64,000 nucleotides of DNA from Nakamurella silvestris (GTDB taxonomy: Bacteria > Actinomycetota > Actinomycetes > Mycobacteriales > Nakamurellaceae). Location of the stretch: contig QXCQ01000088.1 in NCBI GenBank assembly GCA_003576535.1, forward strand, positions 1 through 64,000, in the 5' to 3' direction. The notes beneath the pieces were generated by a model. It was not told the DNA's origin and ran no database searches. It saw only the letters and a list, made by a program, of their open reading frames with translations. A program made the translations under genes and the position numbers. Below, piece by piece: positions 18,226 through 26,594 of the stretch; within the stretch, counting starts at the first letter, position 1, and the number at the start of each line of letters is the position of its first letter.

Positions 18226-19884
18226 ATGAGTACATATCTGCTTCGCGGCGCACGTGTCCACACCTCGTACGACCCGGCGGCCACCTGTGTGGCCGTGACG
18301 GACGGTGTGATCAGCTGGATCGGGGCCGAGCACGGCATCCCGCAGGCCGGACGGATCGACCGGGTGATCGACCTCGACGGCGCCCTGGTGACCCCGGCAT
18401 TCGTGGACGCCCACGTGCACGCCACGGATGCCGGTCTGGCCCGGATCGGCCTGGACCTGTCCGCGGTGCGGTCGTTGGCCGAATGCCTCGAACTGATCAC
18501 CGCGCACAGCCGCCGTCACCCCGAGGGTGTGATCTGGGGCCATGGCTGGGAGGAGATCCGCTGGGCCGAGGGGCGCGCGCCGACCCGGGAGGAACTCGAT
18601 ACGGCGGTGGGCGGCCGGCCCGCCTACCTGTCCCGGATCGACGTGCACTCGGGTCTGGTGAGCTCGGCCCTGCTCGGCGCCGGTTTCGACCGAACCCTGG
18701 ACGGCTACGACGACCAGCGCCCGCTGACCCGCGCGGCCCATGTCGCCGCCCGCGAGCTGGCCCGCGGGATGCTCACCGAGACCCAGCGGACCGGCGCGCA
18801 GCAGGCCTTCCTCGACACCTGCGCCGCCGGGGGGATGGTCGAGGTGCACGAATGCGGGGCTCCGGACCCGACCGGGGTACGGGATCTGCAGACCCTGCTC
18901 GCCCTCGGCCACCCGGTGGCCGTGCGCGCCTATCTCGGAGCTGCCGTCACCGACCCGGCCGAGGCCGCCGCCCTGCTCGCCGCCAGCGGGGCTCACGCCC
19001 TCGGCGGGGACCTGTCGGTCGACGGGGCGATCGGCTCGCGGACCGCGGCCCTGTCGCACCCCTACGCCGACGCCGCGACGACCAGCGGGGCGCGGTACCT
19101 CACCGACGATCAGATCCGCGACCACCTGGTGGCCTGCGCCCTCGCCGGTGTCCAGCCCGGTTTCCACGCCATCGGTGACGACGCCGTCTCCGCGGTCGCC
19201 CAGGGCCTGCTGCGGGCCGCCGAGATCCTGGCCCCGACGAGTGCCGGCGGCTCCGGGACGGCCCGGCTGGCGTCGGTGACCCCGCGCATCGAACATGCCG
19301 AGATGGCGAACGCCGAGGCCATCGCCGCCTTCGCCGCCACCGGCACCGTCGCGTCCATGCAGCCGCTCTTCGATGCCGCCTGGGGCGGGGTCGGTGGCCT
19401 GTACGACCAACGACTGGGTCTGGAACGGGCCCAGCCGATGAATGCCTTCGGTGCGATGGCCGCCGCCGGAGTGAGCCTGGCCTTCGGGTCGGATGCCCCG
19501 GTGACCCCGGCGAACCCGTGGGCGGCCGTCCAGGCGGGCGTGAACCATCTGACGGCCGGGGCAGGCATCTCGCCGCGTTCGTCCTTCGTCGCGCACACCC
19601 GCGGTGGCCACCGCGCCGCCGGCCGGACCGATCGGGGTGTCGGCACGATCAGCGTCGGTGCACCCGCGGACCTGGCGATCTGGGCCGCGGGGGAGCTGGT
19701 CGTCCCGCAGGGGGACGACAAGGTGCAGCGGTGGTCCACCGACCCGCGTTCCCGCACACCGTTGCTGCCGGACCTGTCTCCGGGTGCGCCGTTGCCGACC
19801 TGCCTGGCCACCGTCGCCGGCGGACGCGTCATCTTCGACACGGGTGTGTTCGGCGATCAGGCCGAGCAGGACGGCCAGGGGTGA
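18226..19884 (+). CDS. YtcJ-like amidohydrolase
   Basis: This 552-aa protein of the metal-dependent amidohydrolase superfamily (Amidohydro_3) has the metal-binding HxH in FVDAHVHATDAG, the YtcJ-type signature SVDGAIGSRTAAL in the middle, and FGSDAPVTPANPW with the late aspartate. The family includes amide, carbamate and formamide hydrolases; the substrate is unknown. ATG 18226, or the adjoining in-frame GTG 18223, fits the family start better than 18163. The gene is divergent from the P-type ATPase, with about 55 bp shared for promoters. Confidence 0.88.
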   Translation: MSTYLLRGARVHTSYDPAATCVAVTDGVISWIGAEHGIPQAGRIDRVIDLDGALVTPAFVDAHVHATDAGLARIGLDLSAVRSLAECLELITAHSRRHPEGVIWGHGWEEIRWAEGRAPTREELDTAVGGRPAYLSRIDVHSGLVSSALLGAGFDRTLDGYDDQRPLTRAAHVAARELARGMLTETQRTGAQQAFLDTCAAGGMVEVHECGAPDPTGVRDLQTLLALGHPVAVRAYLGAAVTDPAEAAALLAASGAHALGGDLSVDGAIGSRTAALSHPYADAATTSGARYLTDDQIRDHLVACALAGVQPGFHAIGDDAVSAVAQGLLRAAEILAPTSAGGSGTARLASVTPRIEHAEMANAEAIAAFAATGTVASMQPLFDAAWGGVGGLYDQRLGLERAQPMNAFGAMAAAGVSLAFGSDAPVTPANPWAAVQAGVNHLTAGAGISPRSSFVAHTRGGHRAAGRTDRGVGTISVGAPADLAIWAAGELVVPQGDDKVQRWSTDPRSRTPLLPDLSPGAPLPTCLATVAGGRVIFDTGVFGDQAEQDGQG

Positions 19885-19984
19885 GGACTCTCAGACGAAA
19901 CCCACGCAGCGTCGCTACCATCACGCCCGTGGAATTGACGATCCGGGCCGTTGCGGCGTGAGCGGAACCCTGTCGGAGGAACCG

Positions 19985-21790
19985 GTGACGGATGACCAGG
20001 TGCGCCCCCGGGTGAGCCTGGGCGCGTACCTGTGGGGTGGCATCAGCCGCCGGGTGCGCGCGTTGTTCGGGCCGGGCGGTCTGCGGCTGCTCGCCGCGGT
20101 CGCCGGTGGTTTCGGGGTGTACTTCGGGATGGCGCCGAGCGCCGCCTGGTGGGCACCGATCCTGGGTCTGGCGCTGTTCGGTCTCGCCCTGCACGGCCGT
20201 CGGCTGCGGTCGGCTGCGGGCCTGTCCATGGTCTTCGGGCTGTGTTTCTACCTGCCCCTGCTGACCTGGTCCAACGTCTACGTGGGATCGATCCCGTGGG
20301 TGGCGCTCTCGGCGATGGAGGCCCTGCTCGTCATCCCCGCGGGGTGGTTGATCGCCGCCACCAGCACCCGGCTGCCGTGGTGGCCGGTCTGGGCGGCGGG
20401 TGCCTGGGTGCTCGGTGAGGGACTGCGGGCCCGGTTCCCGTTCGGCGGTTTCCCGTGGGGTGGTATCGCTTTCACCCAGGCGGACGGCCCGTTGCTGCCG
20501 GCGGTGTCCCTGGTCGGTTCGGCCGGCCTCGCCTTCCTGGTGGCGCTGGCCGGGTTCGGGCTGGCCGAGCTGGTGCGCCGGGTGCACCTCGCCCGGCAGT
20601 CCCGGCGCGCTGTCTCCGGTGGGGCCGAAAGCACCCCGCGTGGCGCGGCCGCCGGTGTGTCTGGTCCGGCAACCGTCGGTGCCTTTTCTGACGCTGCACC
20701 GGCGAGTCCTGTCAGAAAACGCACCGACGGGTTCGGGCGGCGGGCGCTGGTCGGGCCGCTGGTCGCTGTGGCATTGCCCTTCCTGATCGGGGTCGGCGGC
20801 CTGGCCACCACCTCCGACGGGGCCGACGCCCCGCACACGGTGATCGGTGTGGTCCAGGGGAACGTGCCCGAGCCGGGCCTGGAGTTCAACGCCCGTCGTC
20901 GCGCCGTCCTCGACCTGCACGCCGCACAGTCCGACCTGCTGGCCGCCGCGGTACGCGCCGGAACGGCACCGGCTCCCTCCTTCGTCATCTGGCCGGAGAA
21001 CTCCTCCGACATCGACCCGTACACGAACATCGACGCCGCGAGTGTCATCGACGAGGCGGTGCGTGAACTCGGTGTCCCGGTCCTCGTCGGGGCCGTCGTC
21101 GCCGCGGACGAGCCGCGGCGCAACTACAACATGGGCATCGTCTGGGACCCGGTCACCGGCCCGGCGGCCAAGGGGTCGGACCAGACCTACAGCAAACGGC
21201 ATCCGGTGCCCTTCGGGGAGTACATGCCCTACCGGGACTTCTTCCGGATCTTCTCGGACAAGGTCGACCTGCTGCAGAGCGAGTTCCTGCCGGGCAGTCG
21301 CCCGGGGAACCTGCAGCTGGCGGGGGTCAACGTCGGTGACGTCATCTGCTTCGAGATCGTCTACGACGGGATCGTGCGTGACGTCATCGACGGCGGGGCC
21401 CAGGTCCTGGTGGTCCAGACCAACAACGCCACCTTCGGCTACACCAATGAGACCTGGCAGCAGCAGGCGATGAGCAGGATCCGCGCGGTCGAGTTCGGCC
21501 GCGAGGTCCTGGTCGTCTCGACCAGCGGCGTCTCGGCGGTGATCCGCCCGGACGGTTCGGTGGAATCGCGGATCGGACTGTTCGAACCGGGGTACCTGAC
21601 GCCGTCCGTTCCGTTGATGACGGTGACCACCCCGGCGGCCGTCATCGGCGGCATCCTGGAGTGGGTTCTGATCGCCCTGGCACCGCTGGGTTTGATCCTC
21701 GTCGGATTACGGGCAAGATTCTCAAGGCGGGGCGCGAGCCCCGGTTCTACGGCAGGATCAGGGGACGGTCCCGCTGCGGCCGAGCAGTGA
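19985..21790 (+). CDS. lnt: Apolipoprotein N-acyltransferase
   Basis: This 601-aa membrane enzyme adds the third acyl chain to the N-terminal cysteine of lipoproteins. The N-terminal half has about seven hydrophobic segments. The C-terminal half is a carbon-nitrogen hydrolase domain with the triad visible: glutamate in VIWPENSS, lysine in YSKRHPVPFGEY and cysteine in GDVICFEIVYD. GTG 19985 has GGAGGA 5 nt upstream; GTG 19958 is an alternative. Ppm1 follows as a separate gene, whereas in M. tuberculosis the two domains are fused. Residues about 195-250 form a variable loop. Clients here include the lipoproteins at 26.6 and 48.2 kb. Confidence 0.92.
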   Translation: MTDDQVRPRVSLGAYLWGGISRRVRALFGPGGLRLLAAVAGGFGVYFGMAPSAAWWAPILGLALFGLALHGRRLRSAAGLSMVFGLCFYLPLLTWSNVYVGSIPWVALSAMEALLVIPAGWLIAATSTRLPWWPVWAAGAWVLGEGLRARFPFGGFPWGGIAFTQADGPLLPAVSLVGSAGLAFLVALAGFGLAELVRRVHLARQSRRAVSGGAESTPRGAAAGVSGPATVGAFSDAAPASPVRKRTDGFGRRALVGPLVAVALPFLIGVGGLATTSDGADAPHTVIGVVQGNVPEPGLEFNARRRAVLDLHAAQSDLLAAAVRAGTAPAPSFVIWPENSSDIDPYTNIDAASVIDEAVRELGVPVLVGAVVAADEPRRNYNMGIVWDPVTGPAAKGSDQTYSKRHPVPFGEYMPYRDFFRIFSDKVDLLQSEFLPGSRPGNLQLAGVNVGDVICFEIVYDGIVRDVIDGGAQVLVVQTNNATFGYTNETWQQQAMSRIRAVEFGREVLVVSTSGVSAVIRPDGSVESRIGLFEPGYLTPSVPLMTVTTPAAVIGGILEWVLIALAPLGLILVGLRARFSRRGASPGSTAGSGDGPAAAEQ

Positions 21791-21875
21791 GCAGCGGACC
21801 AATGAGCAGGTGTGGTGAACATCGGGGATTGACAATTCAACCGCCCGCCCAGCAAGTCGAGGAGAGCAACGCACC

Positions 21876-22697
21876 ATGGCAGTAGCGGACGACCAGGAAC
21901 TGGCCAGCGCGCAGGGGGGCACCCCCGGACCGGACGCGGAGAAGGTCCTGGTGATCATTCCGACGTACAACGAGCGGGAGAACCTGCCGTTGATCGTCGG
22001 GCGGCTGCGGGCGGCAGTGCCGACGGCGTACGTGCTGGTGGTCGATGACGGCAGCCCGGACGGGACCGGCGCGGTCGCCGACGAGATGGCCGCCGCGGAC
22101 GAGAAGATCAACGTCCTGCACCGCACCGAGAAGGCCGGTCTCGGCGCCGCCTACATCGCCGCCTTCAAGTGGGGGCTCGCGGCAGGGTACGACGTGCTGG
22201 TGGAGATGGACGCCGACGGCTCCCACGCGCCGGAGCAGCTGCCGCGTCTGCTGGGCGCCCTGGACCACGCCGATCTGGTGTTCGGCGCCCGGTACATCCC
22301 GGGTGGTTCGGTGGTGAACTGGCCCAAGCGCCGTGAATTCCTGTCCAAGGGCGGCAACATCTACTGCCGCATCGTGCTCGGGGTGAAACTGCACGACATC
22401 ACCGGTGGCTACCGCGCCTACCGTTCGGTGGTGCTGCGCACCCTGGAACTGGACCAGGTCGCCTCACACGGGTACTGCTTCCAGGTCGACCTGGCCTGGC
22501 GCACCATCCAGGCGGGCTTCCGCACCGCCGAGGTGCCGATCACCTTCACCGAGCGTGCCATCGGTACCTCGAAGATGAGCGGGTCGATCGTCAAGGAGGC
22601 CCTGCTGAAGGTGACCGGCTGGGGCATCAAACACCGCTGCCGCCAGGTCAAGGGACTGGTGACCGGCAAGCGGGTCAAGAACACCGTCCGGACCTGA
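21876..22697 (+). CDS. ppm1: Polyprenol monophosphomannose synthase
   Basis: This 273-aa GT2 enzyme transfers mannose from GDP-mannose to polyprenyl phosphate, supplying donor for lipoglycans and protein O-mannosylation. Motifs: [12 protein letters not shown] at the N terminus, [10 protein letters not shown], and the metal-binding EMDADGSH near residue 108. The C-terminal [15 protein letters not shown] is typical of dolichol-phosphate mannose synthases. There are no C-terminal membrane segments. ATG 21876 follows GAGGAGAG. It lies 85 bp after lnt and is probably co-transcribed with it. Confidence 0.92.
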   Translation: MAVADDQELASAQGGTPGPDAEKVLVIIPTYNERENLPLIVGRLRAAVPTAYVLVVDDGSPDGTGAVADEMAAADEKINVLHRTEKAGLGAAYIAAFKWGLAAGYDVLVEMDADGSHAPEQLPRLLGALDHADLVFGARYIPGGSVVNWPKRREFLSKGGNIYCRIVLGVKLHDITGGYRAYRSVVLRTLELDQVASHGYCFQVDLAWRTIQAGFRTAEVPITFTERAIGTSKMSGSIVKEALLKVTGWGIKHRCRQVKGLVTGKRVKNTVRT

Positions 22698-22721
22698 GGT
22701 CCGTAGGCCGAGCGGCCCGTG

Positions 22722-22767
22722 ACGCAGAACTGCCCGGCACCTTCGAAGGTGCCGGGCAGTTCTGCGT
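22722..22767. terminator. Perfect 46-bp palindrome between ppm1 and rbpA
   Basis: The arms ACGCAGAACTGCCCGGCACC and its complement meet at CTTCGAAG with no mismatch. It lies between convergent genes with stops at 22697 and 22819, as expected for a bidirectional intrinsic terminator; runs of U are absent. No other copy was seen. Confidence 0.75.
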
Positions 22768-22818
22768 TCGGTGGGCCCTGCGCCGGAGAACTCTGCACCG
22801 GAGCGGTGAAGGCCCGGA

Positions 22819-23169
22819 TCAGCCGGCGGAGCTCGGGGTCCGGCGGGACTTCAGCTCGGCCAGCCGCTCGGCCAGGATCTCTTCGAGTTCCTCGACCGAA
22901 CGACGCTCCAGCAGCATGTCCCAGTGGGTACGCGGGGGCTTGACGTTCTTGACCTCGGGCACCGAACCGTCGACGAGCTTGGACTCCATGCCGTGCATCC
23001 GGCAGTCCCACACACCGGGGACCTCGGCGTCATCGGCCAGCGGCACGGTGAACTCGTGGTCTCGCGGGCACCGGTAGGTCGCGGTGCGTCGGGGTGCCAG
23101 ATCGTGGTTACGATCGGCCTCGTAGCTGGTGGCTCCGAGGCGACTTCCGCGCAGTACGCGATCAGCCAT
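22819..23169 (-). CDS. rbpA: RNA polymerase-binding protein RbpA
   Basis: This 116-aa protein matches the actinobacterial RbpA that binds RNA polymerase and the principal sigma factor and stabilises the open promoter complex. The core has a cysteine in YRCPRDHEF and another in WDCRMHGM, both conserved. The basic linker and sigma-interacting helix follow (PPRTHWDMLLERRSVEELEEIL). The N-terminal MADRVLRGSRLGA is highly typical. ATG 23169 follows AAGGAA. A TAAACT -10-like box lies on the leftward strand (complement of 23265-23270), within the 228-bp gap before the next gene. Confidence 0.95.
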   Translation of the reverse strand: MADRVLRGSRLGATSYEADRNHDLAPRRTATYRCPRDHEFTVPLADDAEVPGVWDCRMHGMESKLVDGSVPEVKNVKPPRTHWDMLLERRSVEELEEILAERLAELKSRRTPSSAG

Positions 23170-23397
23170 GTTTTCCTTCTTTCGTCACAGGTGGGCCGAG
23201 TCGGCTCGCGATCGGCTGCGTTTCTCGTGCGCAGCCGGAGCGCCTCCGCCCGACTCAAAAGTCCAGTTTACTCGCTTGGCGGCCCGGGTGCGCCCTCATC
23301 GGTCCACGGGCGGGGTCGGACCTGGCGCAGAACGGAGTTCCGGCGGGCGACATGTGCACCCACGGGGCCGGTCATCGGGCGGGCCCCGTGGTTCGGC

Positions 23398-24300
23398 TCA
23401 GTCGATCACCAGCACGAGTTTCCCCCGCAGGTGCCCGTGTTCGCTGACCCGGTGGGCCTCGGCGATGTCGGCGAGCGGAAAGGTCCGGGCCACCGGCACG
23501 GAGAACCGGCCGGATTCGATCAGGTCCCCGATCTCGGCGAGCACGTGGACCGCCCGTCCGCCGTCGCCCCGGCTGAATCTCACCCCGTGCTGCTGGGACC
23601 CGGCGAAATCGGCGACGGTCAGGACAGTGTCCGCGCTGCCCGTCATCCGGATCAGTTCGCCGAGGATGCCGTTGCCCGCGACGTCCAGGGCCAGGTCGAC
23701 ACCCGTGGGAGCGAGATCCCGCACCCGTTCGGCGAGGCCCTCGCCGTAGACCACCGGTTCGGCCCCCAATGAGCCGATGTAGTCCTGGTTGGCCGCACCG
23801 GCGGTCCCGATCACCCGGACACCACGAGCAACGGCGAGCTGAACCGCTGCGCTGCCGACACTTCCGGAGGCGCCGTTGATCAGGAGGGTGCCGGTGCTGC
23901 CGACGCCGAGCTGATCCAGGGCGCGGGTTGCTGTCTCGACCACGGAGGGCAGTGCGGCCGCCGCCGCGAAGTCCAGGGTCGGCGGGACGGGCGCGTAGAA
24001 GGAGAGCACCGCGAACTCGGCCTGGGCCGCCCCGCTGGTGTCGAAGCCGTACACCCGATCTCCGACTTCGACATCGGCGACCCCGTCACCGATCTCGTCC
24101 ACCACACCGGCTGCCTCGTATCCCAGGGTCTGCGGCAGTTCCGGGTCCATCAGCCCCTGACGTTTCTTCCAGTCGCTGGCGTTGATCCCCGCTGCGCGGA
24201 CGGCGATCCGCACCTGGCCAGGGCCCGGGTGCGGATCGGGCAGATCGAGGATCTCCAGGACCTCCGGGCCGCCGAACCGACTGAAACCCACCGCTTTCAC
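23398..24300 (-). CDS. Zinc-independent MDR alcohol dehydrogenase / quinone oxidoreductase
   Basis: This 300-aa protein of the medium-chain dehydrogenase/reductase superfamily has a catalytic N-terminal domain (GINASDWKKRQG, LGYEAAGVV) and a Rossmann domain with the glycine motif INGASGSVGSAAVQ. The zinc-binding cysteines and histidines of classical alcohol dehydrogenases are missing, as in NADPH:quinone reductases. Length is slightly short for the family. The substrate is unknown. It is not obviously in an operon; the family A repeat at 24397 lies upstream. Confidence 0.85.
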   Translation of the reverse strand: MKAVGFSRFGGPEVLEILDLPDPHPGPGQVRIAVRAAGINASDWKKRQGLMDPELPQTLGYEAAGVVDEIGDGVADVEVGDRVYGFDTSGAAQAEFAVLSFYAPVPPTLDFAAAAALPSVVETATRALDQLGVGSTGTLLINGASGSVGSAAVQLAVARGVRVIGTAGAANQDYIGSLGAEPVVYGEGLAERVRDLAPTGVDLALDVAGNGILGELIRMTGSADTVLTVADFAGSQQHGVRFSRGDGGRAVHVLAEIGDLIESGRFSVPVARTFPLADIAEAHRVSEHGHLRGKLVLVID

Positions 24301-24396
24301 CGCACACTCCGATCCCGCCCCCGGGGCGGTCCTGGGCGCGTGCTGCGGTCAGCGTACGCCCGGGCACTTCCGCCGTCAGGTGGGACAGCAGGGTCC

Positions 24397-24450
24397 TCCC
24401 GCGAGTGGACGGTGACACCCCGTTCTACGGGGTGTGGGGGTCCGCCCGGC
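24397..24450. repeat. Family A hairpin repeat, copy in merR 3' end
   Basis: TCCCGCGAGTGGAC is followed by CACCCC (24416-24421) pairing with GGGGTG (24429-24434) and a TCCGCCCGGC right arm. The element overlaps the last codons of the leftward double-MerR gene (stop at 24425-24427), so part of that protein's C terminus is encoded by repeat sequence. Confidence 0.8.
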
Positions 24451-25261
24451 GGTCGAGCAGGGTCAGGTAGCGGTCGAGCTGAGCCGCTCCGGCGAGAAGG
24501 TCGCGGCTTCGGGTGGTCAGTCGGTCCTGCCAGGACCGGAGGAAGTCGACCAGCGCATCCGCGCCCCCGGCCTCCCGGAGGGACTCGACGAATCGTGCGA
24601 CCTGATGCAGGCGGTAACCTCCCCGCCGTAGTTGCCCAGCGATCTCGGCGTCGCGGACGTCGGACGGGCCGAACTCCCGGTATCCGGTCACCGGACCCCG
24701 CCGAGGATGCAGGATCCCGGCCGCCTCCCAGGTGCGCACGGTTGCCGGGTGCACACCGATCCGGCGTGCGAGTTCGCCCACCGACAAGGGTGTTCCGCCC
24801 GATGACGGCCGTGTCCCGGGCGCGCTCGCCGCGGCGGCAGTTCCGGCGGCAGTCCTGGTGACAGTTCCGGCGGACAGGCCGCGAAGGGCGAGCGCGACCT
24901 CGGCCCGGGTGCCACGCTCGGTGCGAAGGTCGAGGTGAGCGGAATCGAGGAGCCGGAATGCCGCGTCGAGATCACCTCTGTTGATCGCGGCCATGATCTC
25001 GGTCGCCGGTTGATGCCCGTGACCGCGACGCAGGGCCAGGAAGGCGTGCAGGGCCTGGGCGTGCACGTCGGTGTACCTGCGGTATCCGCTGCTGCTGCGG
25101 GCGGCCGCCGGCAGGATGCCGGCCTCCTCGTAGTTGCGGACGGCCTGGGCGGACAGGCCGTGCTCCCGGCCGAGGTCTATCGGTCTCAGGGTGCACCTCT
25201 CTTTGAGACTTTTGATGAGTATCGCCTGTTGGCGGCAGCCAGGTCCACACCGAATCTTCAA
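24425..25261 (-). CDS. Tandem MerR-domain regulator (TioE-like)
   Basis: This 278-aa frame contains two MerR-type winged helices. The first is around residues 25-90 (HGLSAQAVRNYEEAGILP, GYRRYTD) and the second around 160-230 (ARRIGVHPATVRTWEAAGIL, GYREFGPSD), joined by a Thr/Ala-rich linker. This resembles TioE-type double-MerR proteins. The start is uncertain: TTG 25261 opens the frame, but homology starts near LRPIDLGREHG and a CTG at 25189 follows AGAGAGG. It is divergent from the erythromycin-esterase-like gene and probably regulates it. The last six residues are encoded inside a family A repeat. Confidence 0.82.
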   Translation of the reverse strand: MKIRCGPGCRQQAILIKSLKERCTLRPIDLGREHGLSAQAVRNYEEAGILPAAARSSSGYRRYTDVHAQALHAFLALRRGHGHQPATEIMAAINRGDLDAAFRLLDSAHLDLRTERGTRAEVALALRGLSAGTVTRTAAGTAAAASAPGTRPSSGGTPLSVGELARRIGVHPATVRTWEAAGILHPRRGPVTGYREFGPSDVRDAEIAGQLRRGGYRLHQVARFVESLREAGGADALVDFLRSWQDRLTTRSRDLLAGAAQLDRYLTLLDRRADPHTP

Positions 25262-25300
25262 CGGTAGCGTCGAGGGTGACCGCGAGGGAAGGAAAAGGGA

Positions 25301-26515
25301 ATGACGACCACATCATTTCGGGAATGGAGTCGGCCGCTCGACGATCCGGCTGCTCTCGGCCGGGTCCTGGACGGCCTGCTCGCGGGCCGGGGGCAGCAGC
25401 CGGCACTCCTGGCGCTGGGTGAACCGACCCACGGCATCGCGGCGTTCCCGTTGCTGCGCAACGACTTTCTCGCCCATCTCGTCACCCGCGGGTACCGCTC
25501 GGTGGCATTGGAGTCGAACTGGTTCGCTGCCCCCTTGGTGAACGACTACATCGGCGGCGCGGATGCGGAGATCGACGAGGTTCTGGCCGGCGGGTTCAGT
25601 CACGGTTTCGGCTCCGTCCCGGGGAACCGGGAGATCGTCGAATGGCTGCGTACGTTCAATGCCGGGCGCCCGCCTCATGATCGGATCCGCTTCTACGGCT
25701 TCGACGCACCGCTGGAATATGCAGGAGCCCCCAGCCCGCAGCGCTTCCTGTCAGGCGTTTTCGAGCACCTTCCGGCGGTCCTGCGACCCGAGGTCGCCGG
25801 CCGGATCGACGATCTGGCCGGCGACGATGCCGACTGGACGAACGAGGCAGCCATGTTCGACCCGACAGTCTCCATCGGGCTTTCGGAGCGTGCCAGGACC
25901 CTGCGGGTCGTCGCCGACGGCCTGGCCGATGCCCTGCGGAGGGCCGCGCCGGAGCTCGAACCCAAGGACCCGGACGGGTTCGCCGATGCATGCGTCCAGG
26001 TGCGAACCGCCCAGGGCCTGCTCCGCTACCACGCGGCCATGGCCACGCCCGGGGAGTCGCGGATCGGAAACCTGCTGCAGGTACGTGCGGAGATGATGGC
26101 CGAGAACCTGCTCGACATCGTTGCCCGGGAACAGGCGCGAGGACCGAGCCTGGTGTTCGCCCACAACCTGCACCTGCTCCGCGGACGATCCGCGACGGCT
26201 GTGCACGGGGCCGAGATCGGCGGGGGGAGTGCGGGTGCCATCGTCGCTGACACTCTGGGGGAGCGGTACCTGTGTGTGGTCACCGATGCGGGCCCGCACA
26301 GCGAAGCAGGCTCCCTGCAAGGACTGCTCTCCGCCGTGACCGATCGACGCTCCCTGTTCGATGCGGCGGAGTTGCGCGCCGCCCTGCCGGAGTCCGTGGG
26401 GGCCGGGGAGCCGATGGTGCCGGGCCATCTTCCGCTGCGGCCGGAGGATCTCGACGGGGCCGACGCCGTCATCTTCGTCGGTGATACCGATGGGAAGCGG
26501 CATCAGTACTGGTAG
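25301..26515 (+). CDS. Erythromycin esterase family protein
   Basis: This 404-aa protein matches the Ere family (PF05139). The conserved GEPTHGI (about residue 46) carries a catalytic-site histidine, and ALESNWFA the conserved glutamate. EIVEWLRTFN and a C-terminal FAHNLHLLRG histidine region are also present. Ere enzymes hydrolyse the macrolide lactone, but most family members have no demonstrated macrolide activity, so resistance is only a possibility. ATG 25301 follows AAGGA. A divergent double-MerR regulator upstream suggests inducible expression. Confidence 0.85.
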   Translation: MTTTSFREWSRPLDDPAALGRVLDGLLAGRGQQPALLALGEPTHGIAAFPLLRNDFLAHLVTRGYRSVALESNWFAAPLVNDYIGGADAEIDEVLAGGFSHGFGSVPGNREIVEWLRTFNAGRPPHDRIRFYGFDAPLEYAGAPSPQRFLSGVFEHLPAVLRPEVAGRIDDLAGDDADWTNEAAMFDPTVSIGLSERARTLRVVADGLADALRRAAPELEPKDPDGFADACVQVRTAQGLLRYHAAMATPGESRIGNLLQVRAEMMAENLLDIVAREQARGPSLVFAHNLHLLRGRSATAVHGAEIGGGSAGAIVADTLGERYLCVVTDAGPHSEAGSLQGLLSAVTDRRSLFDAAELRAALPESVGAGEPMVPGHLPLRPEDLDGADAVIFVGDTDGKRHQYW

Positions 26516-26531
26516 TGATCAACCCTGCCGT

Positions 26532-26574
26532 TTTTGGCACCTGGTACTCGATATTCGAGCGCCAGGTGCCAAAA
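26532..26574. terminator. Bidirectional hairpin terminator
   Basis: TTTTGGCACCTGG pairs with CCAGGTGCCAAAA across a partly paired CTCGATATTCGAG centre. Flanking T and A runs give U tracts in both directions. It lies between convergent genes with stops at 26515 and 26595. Confidence 0.85.
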
Positions 26575-26594
26575 CCGACGGACTTGCGGGTGGT

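Noticed and set aside
18217-19611. Leftward 464-aa open frame opposite the YtcJ-like gene
   Set aside because: Shadow of the amidohydrolase; the + strand translation carries the metal motifs.
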